A DNA stretch of 64,000 nucleotides from Clostridiisalibacter paucivorans DSM 22131 (GCF_000620125.1 NZ_JHVL01000013.1:20879-84878), one strand, 5' to 3'. Positions 40,346 to 50,389 are shown, numbered from the stretch's first letter. The notes: generated from the letters alone by a model not told the origin. A program made the numbers and translations.

Positions 40346-40428
40346 ATCATATCCCCCCATTAAATATTTATAACTTAAAATCTCTTATAAATATTTCTAT
40401 TCAGGAGATGTATTTTTAGAACAAAATA

Positions 40429-40454
40429 ATAACGGTAGCTTAAGCTACCGTTAT
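40429..40454 (-). terminator. Terminator after the transketolase genes
   Basis: A perfect 26-bp palindrome (ATAACGGTAGCTT and its complement, centre 40441/40442), followed on the minus strand by ATTATTTTGTTC. It lies 21 bp past the transketolase C-subunit stop. Confidence 0.75.
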
Positions 40455-40474
40455 ATATATTAATAAACCTGAAA

Positions 40475-41413
40475 CTATATTCCCTTTATACATTTCACTT
40501 TTTCAACAATATTTTCAGCAGTAAGTCCATATTTGACTAATAATTCATCTCCATTACCAGACTCACCAAAGGTATCATTTACAGCAATCCTTATCATGGG
40601 CACAGGACAATTTTCAACCAATACCTCCGAAACAGCACTTCCTAATCCGCCAATCTTATTATGCTCCTCAGCAGTTACTATAGCCCCCGTTTCTTTTGCA
40701 GCATCAATTATTACCTTCTCGTCTATGGGCTTTATTGTATGCATATCTATTACTCTAATATTTATTGATTCCTTTTTTAGTATTTCTGCTGCTTTTAATG
40801 CAGCATTCACCATTATACCTGTAGCAATAACAGTAGCATCACTGCCATCTTTCAATATCTTTGCCTTACCTATTTCAAAGTCAAAATCATCTTCATTATA
40901 TATTACAGGTACTTTACTTCTACCTAGTCTTATATATACTGGTCCATTATACTCTGCTGCCTTCAATACTGCTTCTTTTGCCTCTACAGCATCAGCAGGA
41001 TTTATAACTGTCATATTGGGCAATGTCCTCATTAAACTTATATCTTCTAATGCTTGATGGGATGCACCATCTTCTCCAACAGTAAGCCCTGCATGGGTTG
41101 CAGCTATTTTTACATTCATCTTAGGATATGCAATGGAATTTCTTATAATTTCATATGCCCTTCCCGTAGCAAAAATAGCAAAACTACTGGCAAATGGTAT
41201 CATTCCAGCTGCAGCTAACCCTGCTGCGGTACCCATAAGACCTTGTTCTGCTATACCTACATTTACAAACTTTTGTGGACAAACTTCTTTAAACTTAGCA
41301 GTTTTAGTAGATTTAGATAAATCCGCATCCAATACCACTACATTTTCATTTTTTTCTGCCAATATCTTTAATGCTTCTCCATACGCCTCTCTTGTTGCCA
41401 CTTTTTTTGCCAT
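40475..41413 (-). CDS. Transketolase, C-terminal (pyrimidine-binding) subunit
   Basis: A 312-residue split-transketolase subunit. It contains the pyrimidine-binding domain (VVLDADLSKSTKT, FVNVGIAEQGLMGTAAGLA with the catalytic Glu) and the transketolase C-terminal domain. With the N subunit it transfers two-carbon ketol units in the non-oxidative pentose phosphate pathway. Its ATG overlaps the N-subunit stop codon by one base (TAATG). Expression is probably in the polysaccharide operon upstream, ending at 40429. Confidence 0.93.
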   Translation of the reverse strand: MAKKVATREAYGEALKILAEKNENVVVLDADLSKSTKTAKFKEVCPQKFVNVGIAEQGLMGTAAGLAAAGMIPFASSFAIFATGRAYEIIRNSIAYPKMNVKIAATHAGLTVGEDGASHQALEDISLMRTLPNMTVINPADAVEAKEAVLKAAEYNGPVYIRLGRSKVPVIYNEDDFDFEIGKAKILKDGSDATVIATGIMVNAALKAAEILKKESINIRVIDMHTIKPIDEKVIIDAAKETGAIVTAEEHNKIGGLGSAVSEVLVENCPVPMIRIAVNDTFGESGNGDELLVKYGLTAENIVEKVKCIKGI

Positions 41414-42234
41414 TATATCTCACCCCCTAGTTCTTTAATAGCTATCGATGTTTCTTCATCATCCGGAGCATTTCCATGCCATTCTACTTTATCCTCCATG
41501 AAAGACACACCTTTGCCTTTAATAGTCTCCGCTATAATTATAGTGGGTTTTCCTTTTGTATTCTTACTGTGCTCTATAGCATCAAATATTTCATCAAAAT
41601 TATGTCCATCTATTTTTATCACATTCCAACCAAAGGCTTCCCATTTTTTATCAATAGGGGATATATCCATTATGTCACAATTTTTTCCATCTATCTGCAA
41701 TCCATTATGGTCTAAAAATACAGTAAGATTATCTAATTTATAGTGGGCAGCCAACATAGCCGCTTCCCACACTATACCTTCTTGAACCTCACCATCTCCT
41801 AGCATTGCATAAACTCTATAGTCTTTGCTTCTCATTTTTCCTGCCAAAGCCATTCCATTGGCAGCAGAAAACCCTTGACCTAAAGAGCCTGTGGACATGT
41901 CTACACCAGGAGTACCCTTCATATCAGGGTGACCTTGAAGCATTGAATTTATCTTCCTCAAGCTATTAAGTTCCTCCTTAGGAAAATATCCTTTTTCTGC
42001 CAAAACTGCATATAATACTGGTGCAGCATGACCCTTTGACAATACAAATCTATCCCTATCTTCCCACTGTGGTTTTTTAGGATCTATATCCATTTCTTTA
42101 AAATACAAAGCTGTCATTATTTCACATGCAGATAAAGAACCTCCTGGATGACCAGATTTGGCTTTATTAAGCATGTTTATAATATCTTTTCGTAAGGTAC
42201 TGGCGATAACCTTTAAATCTTTATATTTATCCAT
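41413..42234 (-). CDS. Transketolase, N-terminal (TPP-binding) subunit
   Basis: A 273-residue subunit with the diphosphate-binding domain: [23 protein letters not shown] and the TPP motif [14 protein letters not shown] through [10 protein letters not shown]. Split transketolases of this kind are common in Clostridia and archaea. TAGGAGGTAAAAA precedes the ATG. It follows tagA by 37 bp on the same strand. The partner C subunit follows directly. Confidence 0.94.
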   Translation of the reverse strand: MDKYKDLKVIASTLRKDIINMLNKAKSGHPGGSLSACEIMTALYFKEMDIDPKKPQWEDRDRFVLSKGHAAPVLYAVLAEKGYFPKEELNSLRKINSMLQGHPDMKGTPGVDMSTGSLGQGFSAANGMALAGKMRSKDYRVYAMLGDGEVQEGIVWEAAMLAAHYKLDNLTVFLDHNGLQIDGKNCDIMDISPIDKKWEAFGWNVIKIDGHNFDEIFDAIEHSKNTKGKPTIIIAETIKGKGVSFMEDKVEWHGNAPDDEETSIAIKELGGEI

Positions 42235-42271
42235 TTTTTACCTCCTATTTAGTTAATACATTCTTGCTACA

Positions 42272-43033
42272 CTATTCTACAATATCTTTACTTGAAAACA
42301 ATATTTTAAGCATAAACAATGGTAGTACTGTTTGTCTTTTCAGTCTTTTAGGCTCTTTAACCAGTCTATAGAGCCATTCAAGGCCTAATCTCTGATATAT
42401 ATCTGGTGCCCTTTTTACTTTACCAGCCAAAACATCGATAGTACCACCATTACCTATTATGATTTTACATTTGAGTTTATCTTTATTTTTATGAATCCAT
42501 TTTTCCTGTTTTTCTGCTCCCAATCCTACAAACAATATATCTGTATCACCATCATTTATTTTGTCTATTATATCCATTTCCTCTTTATGACTTTCATACC
42601 CTGTATGTACTCCTTTAAAATACCCATTATTTGTTCCCGATATTAATATATTGTCATAATTATCTTTGATTTTTTTAGCAGCTATATCAGCAACGCCCTC
42701 TTCTCCACCTAAAAGAAATAACTTTAGCCTCCTAGTATGGGCTATATTAATAATGCCCATAGATATATCAAATCCCGTTACCCTCTCTGGTAATGGATGC
42801 TTTTTTATTCTAGATGCATATATAAGACCAATACCATCGGGAACTACCAAGTCTCCTTCATTTAATACTTGTTTAAATTTATTATCTTTTTGTGCATTCA
42901 TTATAATCTCAGTATTGGGAGTATATATAGTTTTAGTAGCTTCTCCATTTAGAAATTCTTCTACTCTATTTAGTGCACCTTCCATAGTAATTTTATCTAT
43001 TTTTATTCCCATAATTTTAATAAATTCATTCAT
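42272..43033 (-). CDS. tagA: WecG/TagA/CpsF-family glycosyltransferase
   Basis: A 253-residue cytoplasmic transferase of the family that adds ManNAc (or a ManNAc uronate) to undecaprenyl-PP-GlcNAc. The T-P-N-x-E motif (IYTPNTEIIMNA) and the following DGIG, near residue 38-70, place the catalytic base. GLGAEKQEKWIHKNKD and GNGGTIDVLAGKVKRAP are typical C-terminal segments. AAGGTGATATT precedes the ATG. It lies 4 bp after csaB. In this cluster it probably starts a secondary cell-wall polymer rather than teichoic acid, because wecC and csaB are present. Confidence 0.9.
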   Translation of the reverse strand: MNEFIKIMGIKIDKITMEGALNRVEEFLNGEATKTIYTPNTEIIMNAQKDNKFKQVLNEGDLVVPDGIGLIYASRIKKHPLPERVTGFDISMGIINIAHTRRLKLFLLGGEEGVADIAAKKIKDNYDNILISGTNNGYFKGVHTGYESHKEEMDIIDKINDGDTDILFVGLGAEKQEKWIHKNKDKLKCKIIIGNGGTIDVLAGKVKRAPDIYQRLGLEWLYRLVKEPKRLKRQTVLPLFMLKILFSSKDIVE

Positions 43034-43037
43034 AATA

Positions 43038-44141
43038 TCACCTTCTATAGACTAGCTTAATAGCTAAATCTATATTCTTATAAGCCTTATTCTTAAAATC
43101 TACTTTATATTTTTCCAAATTAGATTTTATATTTTCCTTATTATTCCATACATCATCTAATAAAGTGCATAGATTTATTAATTCTAGATTTTTCACATTA
43201 CATTTACTTTTAATTCCTATAGAATCCATAAAACCATCCACTTTGGGGTCATATACTAACCCTACCATAGGCACAGCTTGTGTAGCTGCATAAATTAGAG
43301 AGTGCAATCTCATGGCTATAATTATATCCAATTCTCTTATTATGCCCATTATATCTTCAACATTATATTTATTCCTCAGTAAATAACATTTGTCCTTTGC
43401 ATTACTGAGTATGTCAGTGCTTATCTGTAAATCTTCTGGATAATGCATAGGTATAATTATAATATTTACATCATAATTAGATTTTATATATTCTATAGCT
43501 CCAGATATGGTCTTTATTATATTATCTTTATTATTCCATGACCTTAAAGATATACCTATTAAAGGTTTATCCATAGGTATATCCTCTAGTGTAAATATTT
43601 CTTTTATTCTTTCCACACTTGAAGGCTCTAAAGTATAAACAGGATCAGCCGTTATAAATATATTTTCATTCTTTATTTCCAAATCTTCTATAGTCTCCTT
43701 TGAGTTGGTATCTCTTAATGTTATTAAGTCCACTTTCTCCAAAATTCTCTTGGTCAGCTTCTTATTTATACTCTTCTTTATTGGCCCAATCCCATTGGCA
43801 TAGACCATAACAGGTTTGTTAAAAAGTTTAGCCAAATATATAAGGGCTAAATAATAAAATAAAGATCTAGTGCTGGTCACATCTTGTAAAAGACTGCCTC
43901 CTCCACTAATAAACATATCACAGTCTTTTATTGCACTTATCACATTGAATATATTAAATCTATCTATGGCATTAACATTATATGTTCTTTTAGTATCTTC
44001 AGGATCTTTAGAAAGAGCTGTTATATCTATATTTTCATCAGCAGACCTTATATCTTTGACTATAGCCTTTAAAATGGCATCGTCTCCACTGTTATTAAAT
44101 CCATAATATCCTGAAAGTATCACTTTTTTCCTTTTATCCAT
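43038..44141 (-). CDS. csaB: Polysaccharide pyruvyl transferase
   Basis: A 367-residue CsaB-type enzyme that puts a pyruvate ketal on ManNAc residues of secondary cell-wall polymers, the ligand of SLH domains. Recognisable parts are LSGYYGFNNSGDDAIL at the N-terminus, FISGGGSLLQD (about residue 75-85), YANGIGPI and RLHSLIYAATQAVPMVGL near 290. AAAGGAGTCATATCCC precedes the ATG. Its presence predicts SLH-anchored S-layer proteins elsewhere in the genome. Confidence 0.92.
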   Translation of the reverse strand: MDKRKKVILSGYYGFNNSGDDAILKAIVKDIRSADENIDITALSKDPEDTKRTYNVNAIDRFNIFNVISAIKDCDMFISGGGSLLQDVTSTRSLFYYLALIYLAKLFNKPVMVYANGIGPIKKSINKKLTKRILEKVDLITLRDTNSKETIEDLEIKNENIFITADPVYTLEPSSVERIKEIFTLEDIPMDKPLIGISLRSWNNKDNIIKTISGAIEYIKSNYDVNIIIIPMHYPEDLQISTDILSNAKDKCYLLRNKYNVEDIMGIIRELDIIIAMRLHSLIYAATQAVPMVGLVYDPKVDGFMDSIGIKSKCNVKNLELINLCTLLDDVWNNKENIKSNLEKYKVDFKNKAYKNIDLAIKLVYRR

Positions 44142-44180
44142 GGGATATGACTCCTTTAGTTAAGAAAATATGCTATGAAA

Positions 44181-45026
44181 CTATTTTTTTAGTATAGCTA
44201 CTACCATTTTTACAAAACATTCTTTAAAAATAGGGGCTTTCGCCAGCGGTTTAAAAAAATTTCTCAATGGTACTTCATTATAGTAATATACCTTAAATTT
44301 AGTATTAGGCAATATATTATTAAACCTTTTTATAGTCATCTTATTTATATATGAAAATATCTCTTGTCCTTGATTGTCTTTACCAATTCTAAAGGAAATC
44401 CTATTTTCACCATCGGGTAAATCTTTAACTAGTTTCTTATAAACCCCTATTAAAGTATCATCGTCAAAGAACATATGTACCCATGGTATTCCTATGGCAT
44501 CACTTAGATGGGCACCATAAGGATGATAATATGGTGGAAAGTTTACATACAGTTTTCCCTCTGGTTTAAGCACTCTATAGCATTCATTTAGCACCTCAAG
44601 GGGTTTATCCACATGTTCCATGGCATCATTCATTATGATAGTATCAAAGTATTCATCATTAAACGAGGTGTTTGATGCATCTCCTAAAATAAATTCAAAT
44701 TTGTCCTCTAATCCCAATTCCTTGGCAAGGGCATTTGATTCCTTTTCATATCTTTCAACTACATCTATTCCATATACTTTTTTTACTCCCTGATTAGCAT
44801 AATATAAAGTCTTCCCTCCTGCTCCACATCCTATGTCTAATACATTCTTATGTAAAAACATGTCCTCAGCACTGTCTTTTTTTAAATAAAATTTTATGGT
44901 ATCTTGACCCCTTTCATATTGCCACTTGGCATATGTCTTTTTACCATCATTTTGAAGATTAAAGGGGTGTACAGGAAGGGGAAATAAACTATTACCCTTT
45001 AGACATAATTTCTCTTTAAAACCCAT
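44181..45026 (-). CDS. Class I SAM-dependent methyltransferase
   Basis: A 281-residue protein with a Rossmann methyltransferase core: NVLDIGCGAGGKTLYYA (motif I, about residue 56-72), YGIDVVER (motif II), and MNDAMEHVDKPLEVLNECYRVLKPEGKL split over motifs IV-V. The N-terminal KGNSLFPLPVHPFN and the C-terminal segment are specific to the family but unassigned. Being within the polysaccharide cluster, it may methylate a sugar or lipid-linked intermediate. AAGGAGTAAAGAG precedes the ATG. Confidence 0.85.
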   Translation of the reverse strand: MGFKEKLCLKGNSLFPLPVHPFNLQNDGKKTYAKWQYERGQDTIKFYLKKDSAEDMFLHKNVLDIGCGAGGKTLYYANQGVKKVYGIDVVERYEKESNALAKELGLEDKFEFILGDASNTSFNDEYFDTIIMNDAMEHVDKPLEVLNECYRVLKPEGKLYVNFPPYYHPYGAHLSDAIGIPWVHMFFDDDTLIGVYKKLVKDLPDGENRISFRIGKDNQGQEIFSYINKMTIKRFNNILPNTKFKVYYYNEVPLRNFFKPLAKAPIFKECFVKMVVAILKK

Positions 45027-45037
45027 CTCTTTACTCC

Positions 45038-45529
45038 TTAGTTTATTATTTGATATCTACCTATTACCATTAAATACACCTTATCTACTGCATGCACTCC
45101 TCTACCATCATCACGGGGTACTATAAGCAAATGGTTTTTAGGTATGAGCTGATCTGTTTGAATATCATTAGCAGATGTCACATCAGATAGTCCACCTAAT
45201 TCACTGCCTACTACCCTACCATTTCCACCTCTGAGGATTATCTGGGTTCCAGATCCTCCTATTAGCTTTTGCCCCTTTTCCAATTCTACTACTTCTAAAG
45301 AAGTTGCCTCTTTTGCAGTATTTTGATTCCCTTCATTTCCAATCATTTCTACCTTTTCATCTATGTAGTATTTTAATTGGTCTATTCTTTTTTGTACATA
45401 ACTCAATGTTACCAATGGGTCATCTTCTGTTCCTGGGTCAGCAAATGTATTTCCTCCTATAAGAGTTGTTACAATAATAAAAGCTATCACCACAGTTGTC
45501 AATTTTGATCTATCGAACCATGTTTTCAT
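45038..45529 (-). CDS. Exported hypothetical protein of the cell-wall polysaccharide cluster
   Basis: A 163-residue exported protein. Signal peptide about 1-30 (LTTVVIAFIIVTTLIGG, cleavage near TFA-D). A short helical stretch (YVQKRIDQLKYYIDEKVE) is followed by a compact domain: VVELEKGQKLIGGSGTQIILRGG, then GGLSDVT and NHLLIVPRDDGRGV. I have no named domain for it. Similar proteins appear to occur beside csaB-type genes in Clostridia, but this is from memory and unverified. GGGGAGCTGATCTTA precedes the ATG. Confidence 0.75.
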   Translation of the reverse strand: MKTWFDRSKLTTVVIAFIIVTTLIGGNTFADPGTEDDPLVTLSYVQKRIDQLKYYIDEKVEMIGNEGNQNTAKEATSLEVVELEKGQKLIGGSGTQIILRGGNGRVVGSELGGLSDVTSANDIQTDQLIPKNHLLIVPRDDGRGVHAVDKVYLMVIGRYQIIN

Positions 45530-45549
45530 TAAGATCAGCTCCCCATATT

Positions 45550-46905
45550 TTAAATATTATCAAATTTTTCAACTTTAGTAGTTCTAAGATACATTATAAT
45601 CCCTACTAAAATCCAAAAATAAGTTACCATCATAGGTACTTCAAAAACATTTTCAAAAAAGTTATGGGCTAAAACACCCATCATACCTGCTATAGCACCC
45701 TGTATTAAATTAACAAAATATTTATCTTGTATTTTAATCACTGTTCTATAGCTCCATATTATCGCTTGATATAGTAAGAACCAAAATGCCATTAATCCTA
45801 CAATACCCATCTCAACAGCAGTTTTTAAATAATAATTGTCCATATAAAATGTACCAGGTATATCATTGTTCATAGCAACAGCCCCACCGAAATGTCCTAG
45901 ACCTACTCCAAATAAAGGCTGTTCTTTTAACATCTCTAGACCTGTAATCCATCTTATAAGCCTTCCCCCTTTTAAACTGTTTGAAATATATTGGGGACTT
46001 AGCATATAAGTTATTCTATCTACTATAGATGGTACAAAAATAATTACCAGCATACCAGCGATTATTGCAGGTATAATAAGTCTCTTATCCTTCAATAGTA
46101 TAAATACTAATGCCGCTACCATAAATCCTATCCAAGCACCCCTTGAAAATGTAAATACGAGGCATGCCATCATTACAATAGATCCTATACCATAAAACAA
46201 TTTTTTCCCAATTTTTTCTTCACCGTATACTAAACCAATAGCCATGGGTACAGTCAATGTCATAAGACTTCCTAAAATATTTGGACTTCCTATTATGGAA
46301 TAAACCCTAGTTCTCAATCCCTTTTCCATACTATCTACCCAGGTAGCAGGCATTTCAACTCCTACTATATATTGATAAACGCCATGTAGTCCTATAAAAA
46401 TACCTATTAAAACCAAAATTTTATATAAGTTTCTAGCGCCATTATCAGTCTTTAATACTTGTACAACTAGAAAATACCATAACATATACTGTACTACAGC
46501 TCTAAACCCTTCTATGGATATTTTAATATTGGGGGAATTAATTATAAGCAAAAATATGCCTATACCAAAAAAGAATATTAAAGGTGCCTCCATAGGAGTC
46601 CATCTATATCCTCTATTTTTGTAATCAATAAATGTTTTATACATCCACATAAGAAATACAAAAATAAATAATAATTCATCCCACAAGCTTCCCAATAATG
46701 GACTACCAACATATTGTCTTATAAAAAAGTCTAAAAACACATATAGAGCAACTAAATATATGCTTCTCTGATAATCCAAAAGTAATATAAGGATAGAAAA
46801 AGCAATACCCAATGCTATAAATGGAAGGGCTATCCTAGTCATGCCGCCCAATATACCTAATCCAAAGCTCAATATAATTATTACTGCATATATAAATTTC
46901 TTCAA
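45550..46905 (-). CDS. O-antigen ligase/polymerase family membrane protein
   Basis: A 451-residue polytopic protein with about 11-12 hydrophobic helices and a Wzy_C-like central part: FTFSRGAWIGFMVAALVFI, GRLIRWITGLEMLKEQPLFGVGLGHFGG with the conserved Arg, and His/Gly in the following loop. It would polymerise or ligate the lipid-linked glycan outside the membrane. I chose the TTG at 46905 after GGTG by seven bases; the frame continues to 46926 without a site and would overlap the upstream stop. Confidence 0.87.
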   Translation of the reverse strand: MKKFIYAVIIILSFGLGILGGMTRIALPFIALGIAFSILILLLDYQRSIYLVALYVFLDFFIRQYVGSPLLGSLWDELLFIFVFLMWMYKTFIDYKNRGYRWTPMEAPLIFFFGIGIFLLIINSPNIKISIEGFRAVVQYMLWYFLVVQVLKTDNGARNLYKILVLIGIFIGLHGVYQYIVGVEMPATWVDSMEKGLRTRVYSIIGSPNILGSLMTLTVPMAIGLVYGEEKIGKKLFYGIGSIVMMACLVFTFSRGAWIGFMVAALVFILLKDKRLIIPAIIAGMLVIIFVPSIVDRITYMLSPQYISNSLKGGRLIRWITGLEMLKEQPLFGVGLGHFGGAVAMNNDIPGTFYMDNYYLKTAVEMGIVGLMAFWFLLYQAIIWSYRTVIKIQDKYFVNLIQGAIAGMMGVLAHNFFENVFEVPMMVTYFWILVGIIMYLRTTKVEKFDNI

Positions 46906-46918
46906 AAAAATCACCAAC

Positions 46919-47455
46919 TTAATCAAAAATATATTTATAACATCTATAAATACAACTATCCTTTAACCATATTTGCCATTTATTCCTTATAACCAACATC
47001 ATAGATGCAACCAAAATTAAAAATATAATCAAAAGCATTCTATAAAAAGTCCACCTATGACTAATGCCTGTAGCCATAACAAATCCCAGTGAAAAAGATG
47101 CAATAACAGCCACTATCATCATATATTGTCTATTTCTAAGTTCGTCTTTAAATTCCTTTGTCATACCATATATTATACTATCGTCCATTATATTATTAAA
47201 AAATTTAGATATCTTCAATATCCCTCTATCTATTTTGTTTCCTATAGTAGACAATATTTTATATATAAAAGACTTTTTACTGTGGGAAACCTTGTTTATA
47301 TAATTAATCCACCTGCTATAAATAGCACTATTTTCAATCCAAATATCTATAGTCTCAAATATTTTCTTTATTTTACTATTATTATAACTTATTATAAATG
47401 GGTTTATTATCTTAAATATTATACTATTTTTAAAAACCTGTCTTAAGGCAATCAT
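46919..47455 (-). CDS. Membrane protein of unknown function
   Basis: A 178-residue protein: about 105 residues of basic, helical, amphipathic sequence, then two transmembrane helices (MMIVAVIASFSLGFVMATGI and MLLIIFLILVASMMLVI). No family recognised. It sits between the O-antigen ligase and a DUF4330 protein with gaps of 3-13 bp, so it is part of the polysaccharide operon. ATG 47455 is ten bases after AAAGG; a GTG at 47464 is too close. Confidence 0.75.
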   Translation of the reverse strand: MIALRQVFKNSIIFKIINPFIISYNNSKIKKIFETIDIWIENSAIYSRWINYINKVSHSKKSFIYKILSTIGNKIDRGILKISKFFNNIMDDSIIYGMTKEFKDELRNRQYMMIVAVIASFSLGFVMATGISHRWTFYRMLLIIFLILVASMMLVIRNKWQIWLKDSCIYRCYKYIFD

Positions 47456-47468
47456 AGTCTTCACACCT

Positions 47469-47960
47469 TTATTCTATTTCCATGCCAATTACTTCTCCCA
47501 GTATCTCTACCTTCTGAGTTTTTACCCAATATTCTCCACCTATTCTTATCTCTTGACCATCTAACTTTATGATGGGTCCACTGACATCAGTTGTCCCTTT
47601 TATTACCACTTCAATATCCTTCCAAAGAGGATGTTTAGTAACAACTAATCTTCCATCATCTGTAGGCACTGAATAGTCTCCATCCTCATATGATACAGAC
47701 TCAATTGTGCCATTAGCATATGTGTTCTTTGCAACCAACTTATCACCTTTACTAAGTGCCTTTGCAGTTTCTTCAGGCTTTAACCTTGCTCTTACGCGAA
47801 TTGTGACATCTTTAATCTCAGTTTCAGTTCCTAGGGACAAGCCATTCTTACTACCAATCATTTTGTACCCTAAAGCCCCAACAAGAAGGACTATTAAAAC
47901 TAAAGCCATTAAATCTACTACATTTATTATTCCAAACAGTTTTCCTTTTTTATCAATCAT
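47469..47960 (-). CDS. DUF4330-domain membrane protein
   Basis: A 163-residue protein with one N-terminal transmembrane helix (about 12-34) preceded by MIDKKGKLFGIINVVD, the start typical of DUF4330 proteins. An external beta-rich domain follows (DVTIRVRARLKPEETAKAL, LKGDKL). Proteins of this type recur in clostridial polysaccharide or exopolysaccharide loci; function unknown. It overlaps the stop of the upstream glycosyltransferase by 4 bp (ATGA). Confidence 0.8.
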   Translation of the reverse strand: MIDKKGKLFGIINVVDLMALVLIVLLVGALGYKMIGSKNGLSLGTETEIKDVTIRVRARLKPEETAKALSKGDKLVAKNTYANGTIESVSYEDGDYSVPTDDGRLVVTKHPLWKDIEVVIKGTTDVSGPIIKLDGQEIRIGGEYWVKTQKVEILGEVIGMEIE

Positions 47961-49087
47961 TTAAGTTTTCTCCCTTCTAATATCTCTTTATAAATTTCGA
48001 TATGTCGTTCTGCCATTTTTCCAGAAGAAAAATCATTCTTTATTTTTTCATAAAATGCTTTTCCTATTTTAAGTCTCAATTCTTCATCTTTAATTAAAGT
48101 TAACAAGTATTTCGACATACTCTTATAGTCTCCTGGCTGAAATAAAAAGCCATTTTCTCCGTGGTCTATCATCTTTGATATGCCTCCTACCGAGGAACTC
48201 ACTGTAGGTTTCTTCTGTCTACCTCCCTCTAATAATGCATAGGGAAAACTCTCACTATAAGATGCCAATACATTTATATCTATGGCATTATAAAAAGAAA
48301 CAATATCTTCCACATGTCCCAATAAAAATACTTTATCTGTTAAATTGTTTTTTTCAATAAAGTATTCGTATTTTTTTCTATCTGGACCTTCTCCCGCTAC
48401 AACAAACCTTGCCATGGGATAGTTTTTTATTACTTCTACGGCTCCCTTCAAAAATACATCTATACCTTTCACTGGATGTAATCTAGCTACACTACCAATA
48501 TATAGAACATCTTCTTCTAAAGATATATTATATTTTTGAAAAAATTCTCTTTTAGTCAATAAATCAGACTCATCATTAAATGAAATCCCATTATATACTT
48601 CATATATGACATCTTCATCAAATCCCCTGTCCACTAACATATCTTTAAATGCCTCTGTAACAGCAATATAATAAGATATACCCCTCAAAGCTAGGGAATT
48701 AATAGGAGTATAAAATAACTGCTTATACCTATCATTGGTAAAATCTAATTTATAATCACTATGTATAGTAGTAATAATAGGTATCTTTATCCATGGCTTT
48801 AATAATATAGCTAAAAAATTAGCCCTTGCACCATGACAATGAAGTATATCAAAATTATTATCATTTATAAATTTAATCATTTTTCTTACTATAAATATAT
48901 TATACCTCTTTTTTTGAAGCATAATTGTTATAGGTATACCCATTTCCTTTGCTTCTTTAGTAAATACACCTTCCATTATACATAATAGCTGAGCGTCTAT
49001 TTGTTTATTGAGTTCTTTTAGTAAGGTTAAGACATGGGTTTTGGCACCTCCCGTATCTCCACCAGATATTAAATGAAGTACCCTCAT
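47957..49087 (-). CDS. Glycosyltransferase family 4 protein
   Basis: A 376-residue GT-B fold enzyme. The N-terminal HLISGGDTGGAKTHVL glycine loop is the acceptor side. The donor half shows IGSVARLHPVKGIDVFLKGA and the EX7E element ESFPYALLEGGRQKKP near residue 280. It transfers an unidentified sugar from a nucleotide donor to the lipid-linked glycan at the inner membrane face. It is within the wecC - csaB operon. The ATG follows GGAAGGCAGAGATAAA. Confidence 0.9.
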   Translation of the reverse strand: MRVLHLISGGDTGGAKTHVLTLLKELNKQIDAQLLCIMEGVFTKEAKEMGIPITIMLQKKRYNIFIVRKMIKFINDNNFDILHCHGARANFLAILLKPWIKIPIITTIHSDYKLDFTNDRYKQLFYTPINSLALRGISYYIAVTEAFKDMLVDRGFDEDVIYEVYNGISFNDESDLLTKREFFQKYNISLEEDVLYIGSVARLHPVKGIDVFLKGAVEVIKNYPMARFVVAGEGPDRKKYEYFIEKNNLTDKVFLLGHVEDIVSFYNAIDINVLASYSESFPYALLEGGRQKKPTVSSSVGGISKMIDHGENGFLFQPGDYKSMSKYLLTLIKDEELRLKIGKAFYEKIKNDFSSGKMAERHIEIYKEILEGRKLK

Positions 49088-49117
49088 TTTATCTCTGCCT
49101 TCCTTATTTATGTTTTT

Positions 49118-50374
49118 TTATGATATAACATTATCAAATACATCTACCAATCTCTTTGTCAATGCCTTTCTATCAAAACTTTTAACCTTTGTCCAATCTG
49201 GATCAATACTTCTTTCTCCTCTTGTCCACTTATTGTATAATTTGCATATATTTTCCTTTATTTTCTCTATATCTCTACTATCAGAAACAAGCCCTGTATC
49301 AGTCTCTTTTATAACATCTGCTGCAACACCTTCTTCTGGTACCAATGCTAAAATAGGACGTCCAGTTCTCATATATTCAAAAACTTTTCCAGTATAAAAG
49401 GCCTCTGCCCCAGGTCCTGCACCCACTATCAACAGAAGGACATTGGATTTTATTAATTCCTTTATGCTCTCTCTATGTTCCATATAAGGCAATATATGAA
49501 CCATATTTTCTAGTCCGTATTTTTTTATAAGGGCATCTAGTCTTTTCACTATATAATTACCTATCAATTGAATCTGTATTTTATCTTCTTCTATCTTTCC
49601 TTGATGCACTAAATCCTTGATGCTTTGAAAAAATGTCTCTGGACTTCTTCTACCATAAAATGATCCCGTATAAGTTATAACAAACTTATCCCTTTTACAA
49701 TCTACTTCAGATGTCCCCTGAAAATCTGTTTCATCGTATCCATTGGGTATTACACAAAACTTCTCTTTAGTAAATGGATAACTATCAATGAAGTTCTTCA
49801 TCATTATAGGGGTATTTGTTATAATATAATTTGCACCTTCCATTATCTGCTTCTCCATATTCCTCTCAATATTCATCCTTAAACTATAATGGGGGTTATC
49901 TAATAAATATGGGTTTTTAGTCCATTCATCTCTAAAATCAGCTACCCAAGGTATCTGAGGAAATTTTTTTTTGAGCTTTAGACCCAGTAAATGATCACTA
50001 TATGGATATGATGTAGTATATATCAAGTCTATATTTTCTTTTCTTATAATATCTATTGCCTTTTTCTCATTAAAAATCTGCCATAAGCGCTCTCCATCAG
50101 GAATAAGTATTTTTCTTGCTATTGCCTTGCCTCCAAGCTTTAAAACCCCTGGTAATTCTGTCAAATCCCAAGATTTAGTTCTAATTATCTTTGTATTAGA
50201 CGGAATATCTCCCAATAAAGTTTCATCCTTCAGCTCTATATTCTTAACTTCCCTAGTAAATACCACAGGCTCCCATTGATACTCAGGCATATATTTAACA
50301 AACTTCGTTGTACGTTGCACTCCAGAGCCTCCCATTGGAGGAAATTGATATGCAACCATTAATGCTTTTTTCAT
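49118..50374 (-). CDS. Glycosyltransferase (GT4-like)
   Basis: A 418-residue GT-B fold protein. The N-terminal VAYQFPPMGGSGVQRTTKF motif is typical of this subgroup. The middle part has a conserved ADFRDEW, then ITYTGSFYGRRSPETF opening the donor domain, and GKVFEYMRTGRPILAL in place of the usual EX7E region. The sugar is unknown. ATG 50374 follows AAGGGA by eight bases; the ATG 9 bp upstream overlaps the site. It lies 15 bp after the wecC-like gene. Confidence 0.87.
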   Translation of the reverse strand: MKKALMVAYQFPPMGGSGVQRTTKFVKYMPEYQWEPVVFTREVKNIELKDETLLGDIPSNTKIIRTKSWDLTELPGVLKLGGKAIARKILIPDGERLWQIFNEKKAIDIIRKENIDLIYTTSYPYSDHLLGLKLKKKFPQIPWVADFRDEWTKNPYLLDNPHYSLRMNIERNMEKQIMEGANYIITNTPIMMKNFIDSYPFTKEKFCVIPNGYDETDFQGTSEVDCKRDKFVITYTGSFYGRRSPETFFQSIKDLVHQGKIEEDKIQIQLIGNYIVKRLDALIKKYGLENMVHILPYMEHRESIKELIKSNVLLLIVGAGPGAEAFYTGKVFEYMRTGRPILALVPEEGVAADVIKETDTGLVSDSRDIEKIKENICKLYNKWTRGERSIDPDWTKVKSFDRKALTKRLVDVFDNVIS

Positions 50375-50389
50375 ATTTTTCATCCCTTA

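Noticed and set aside
40475..42234. Split transketolase as 1-deoxyxylulose-5-phosphate synthase or a frameshifted single gene
   Set aside because: The two halves have separate starts and a TAATG junction, and split transketolases are normal in Clostridia.
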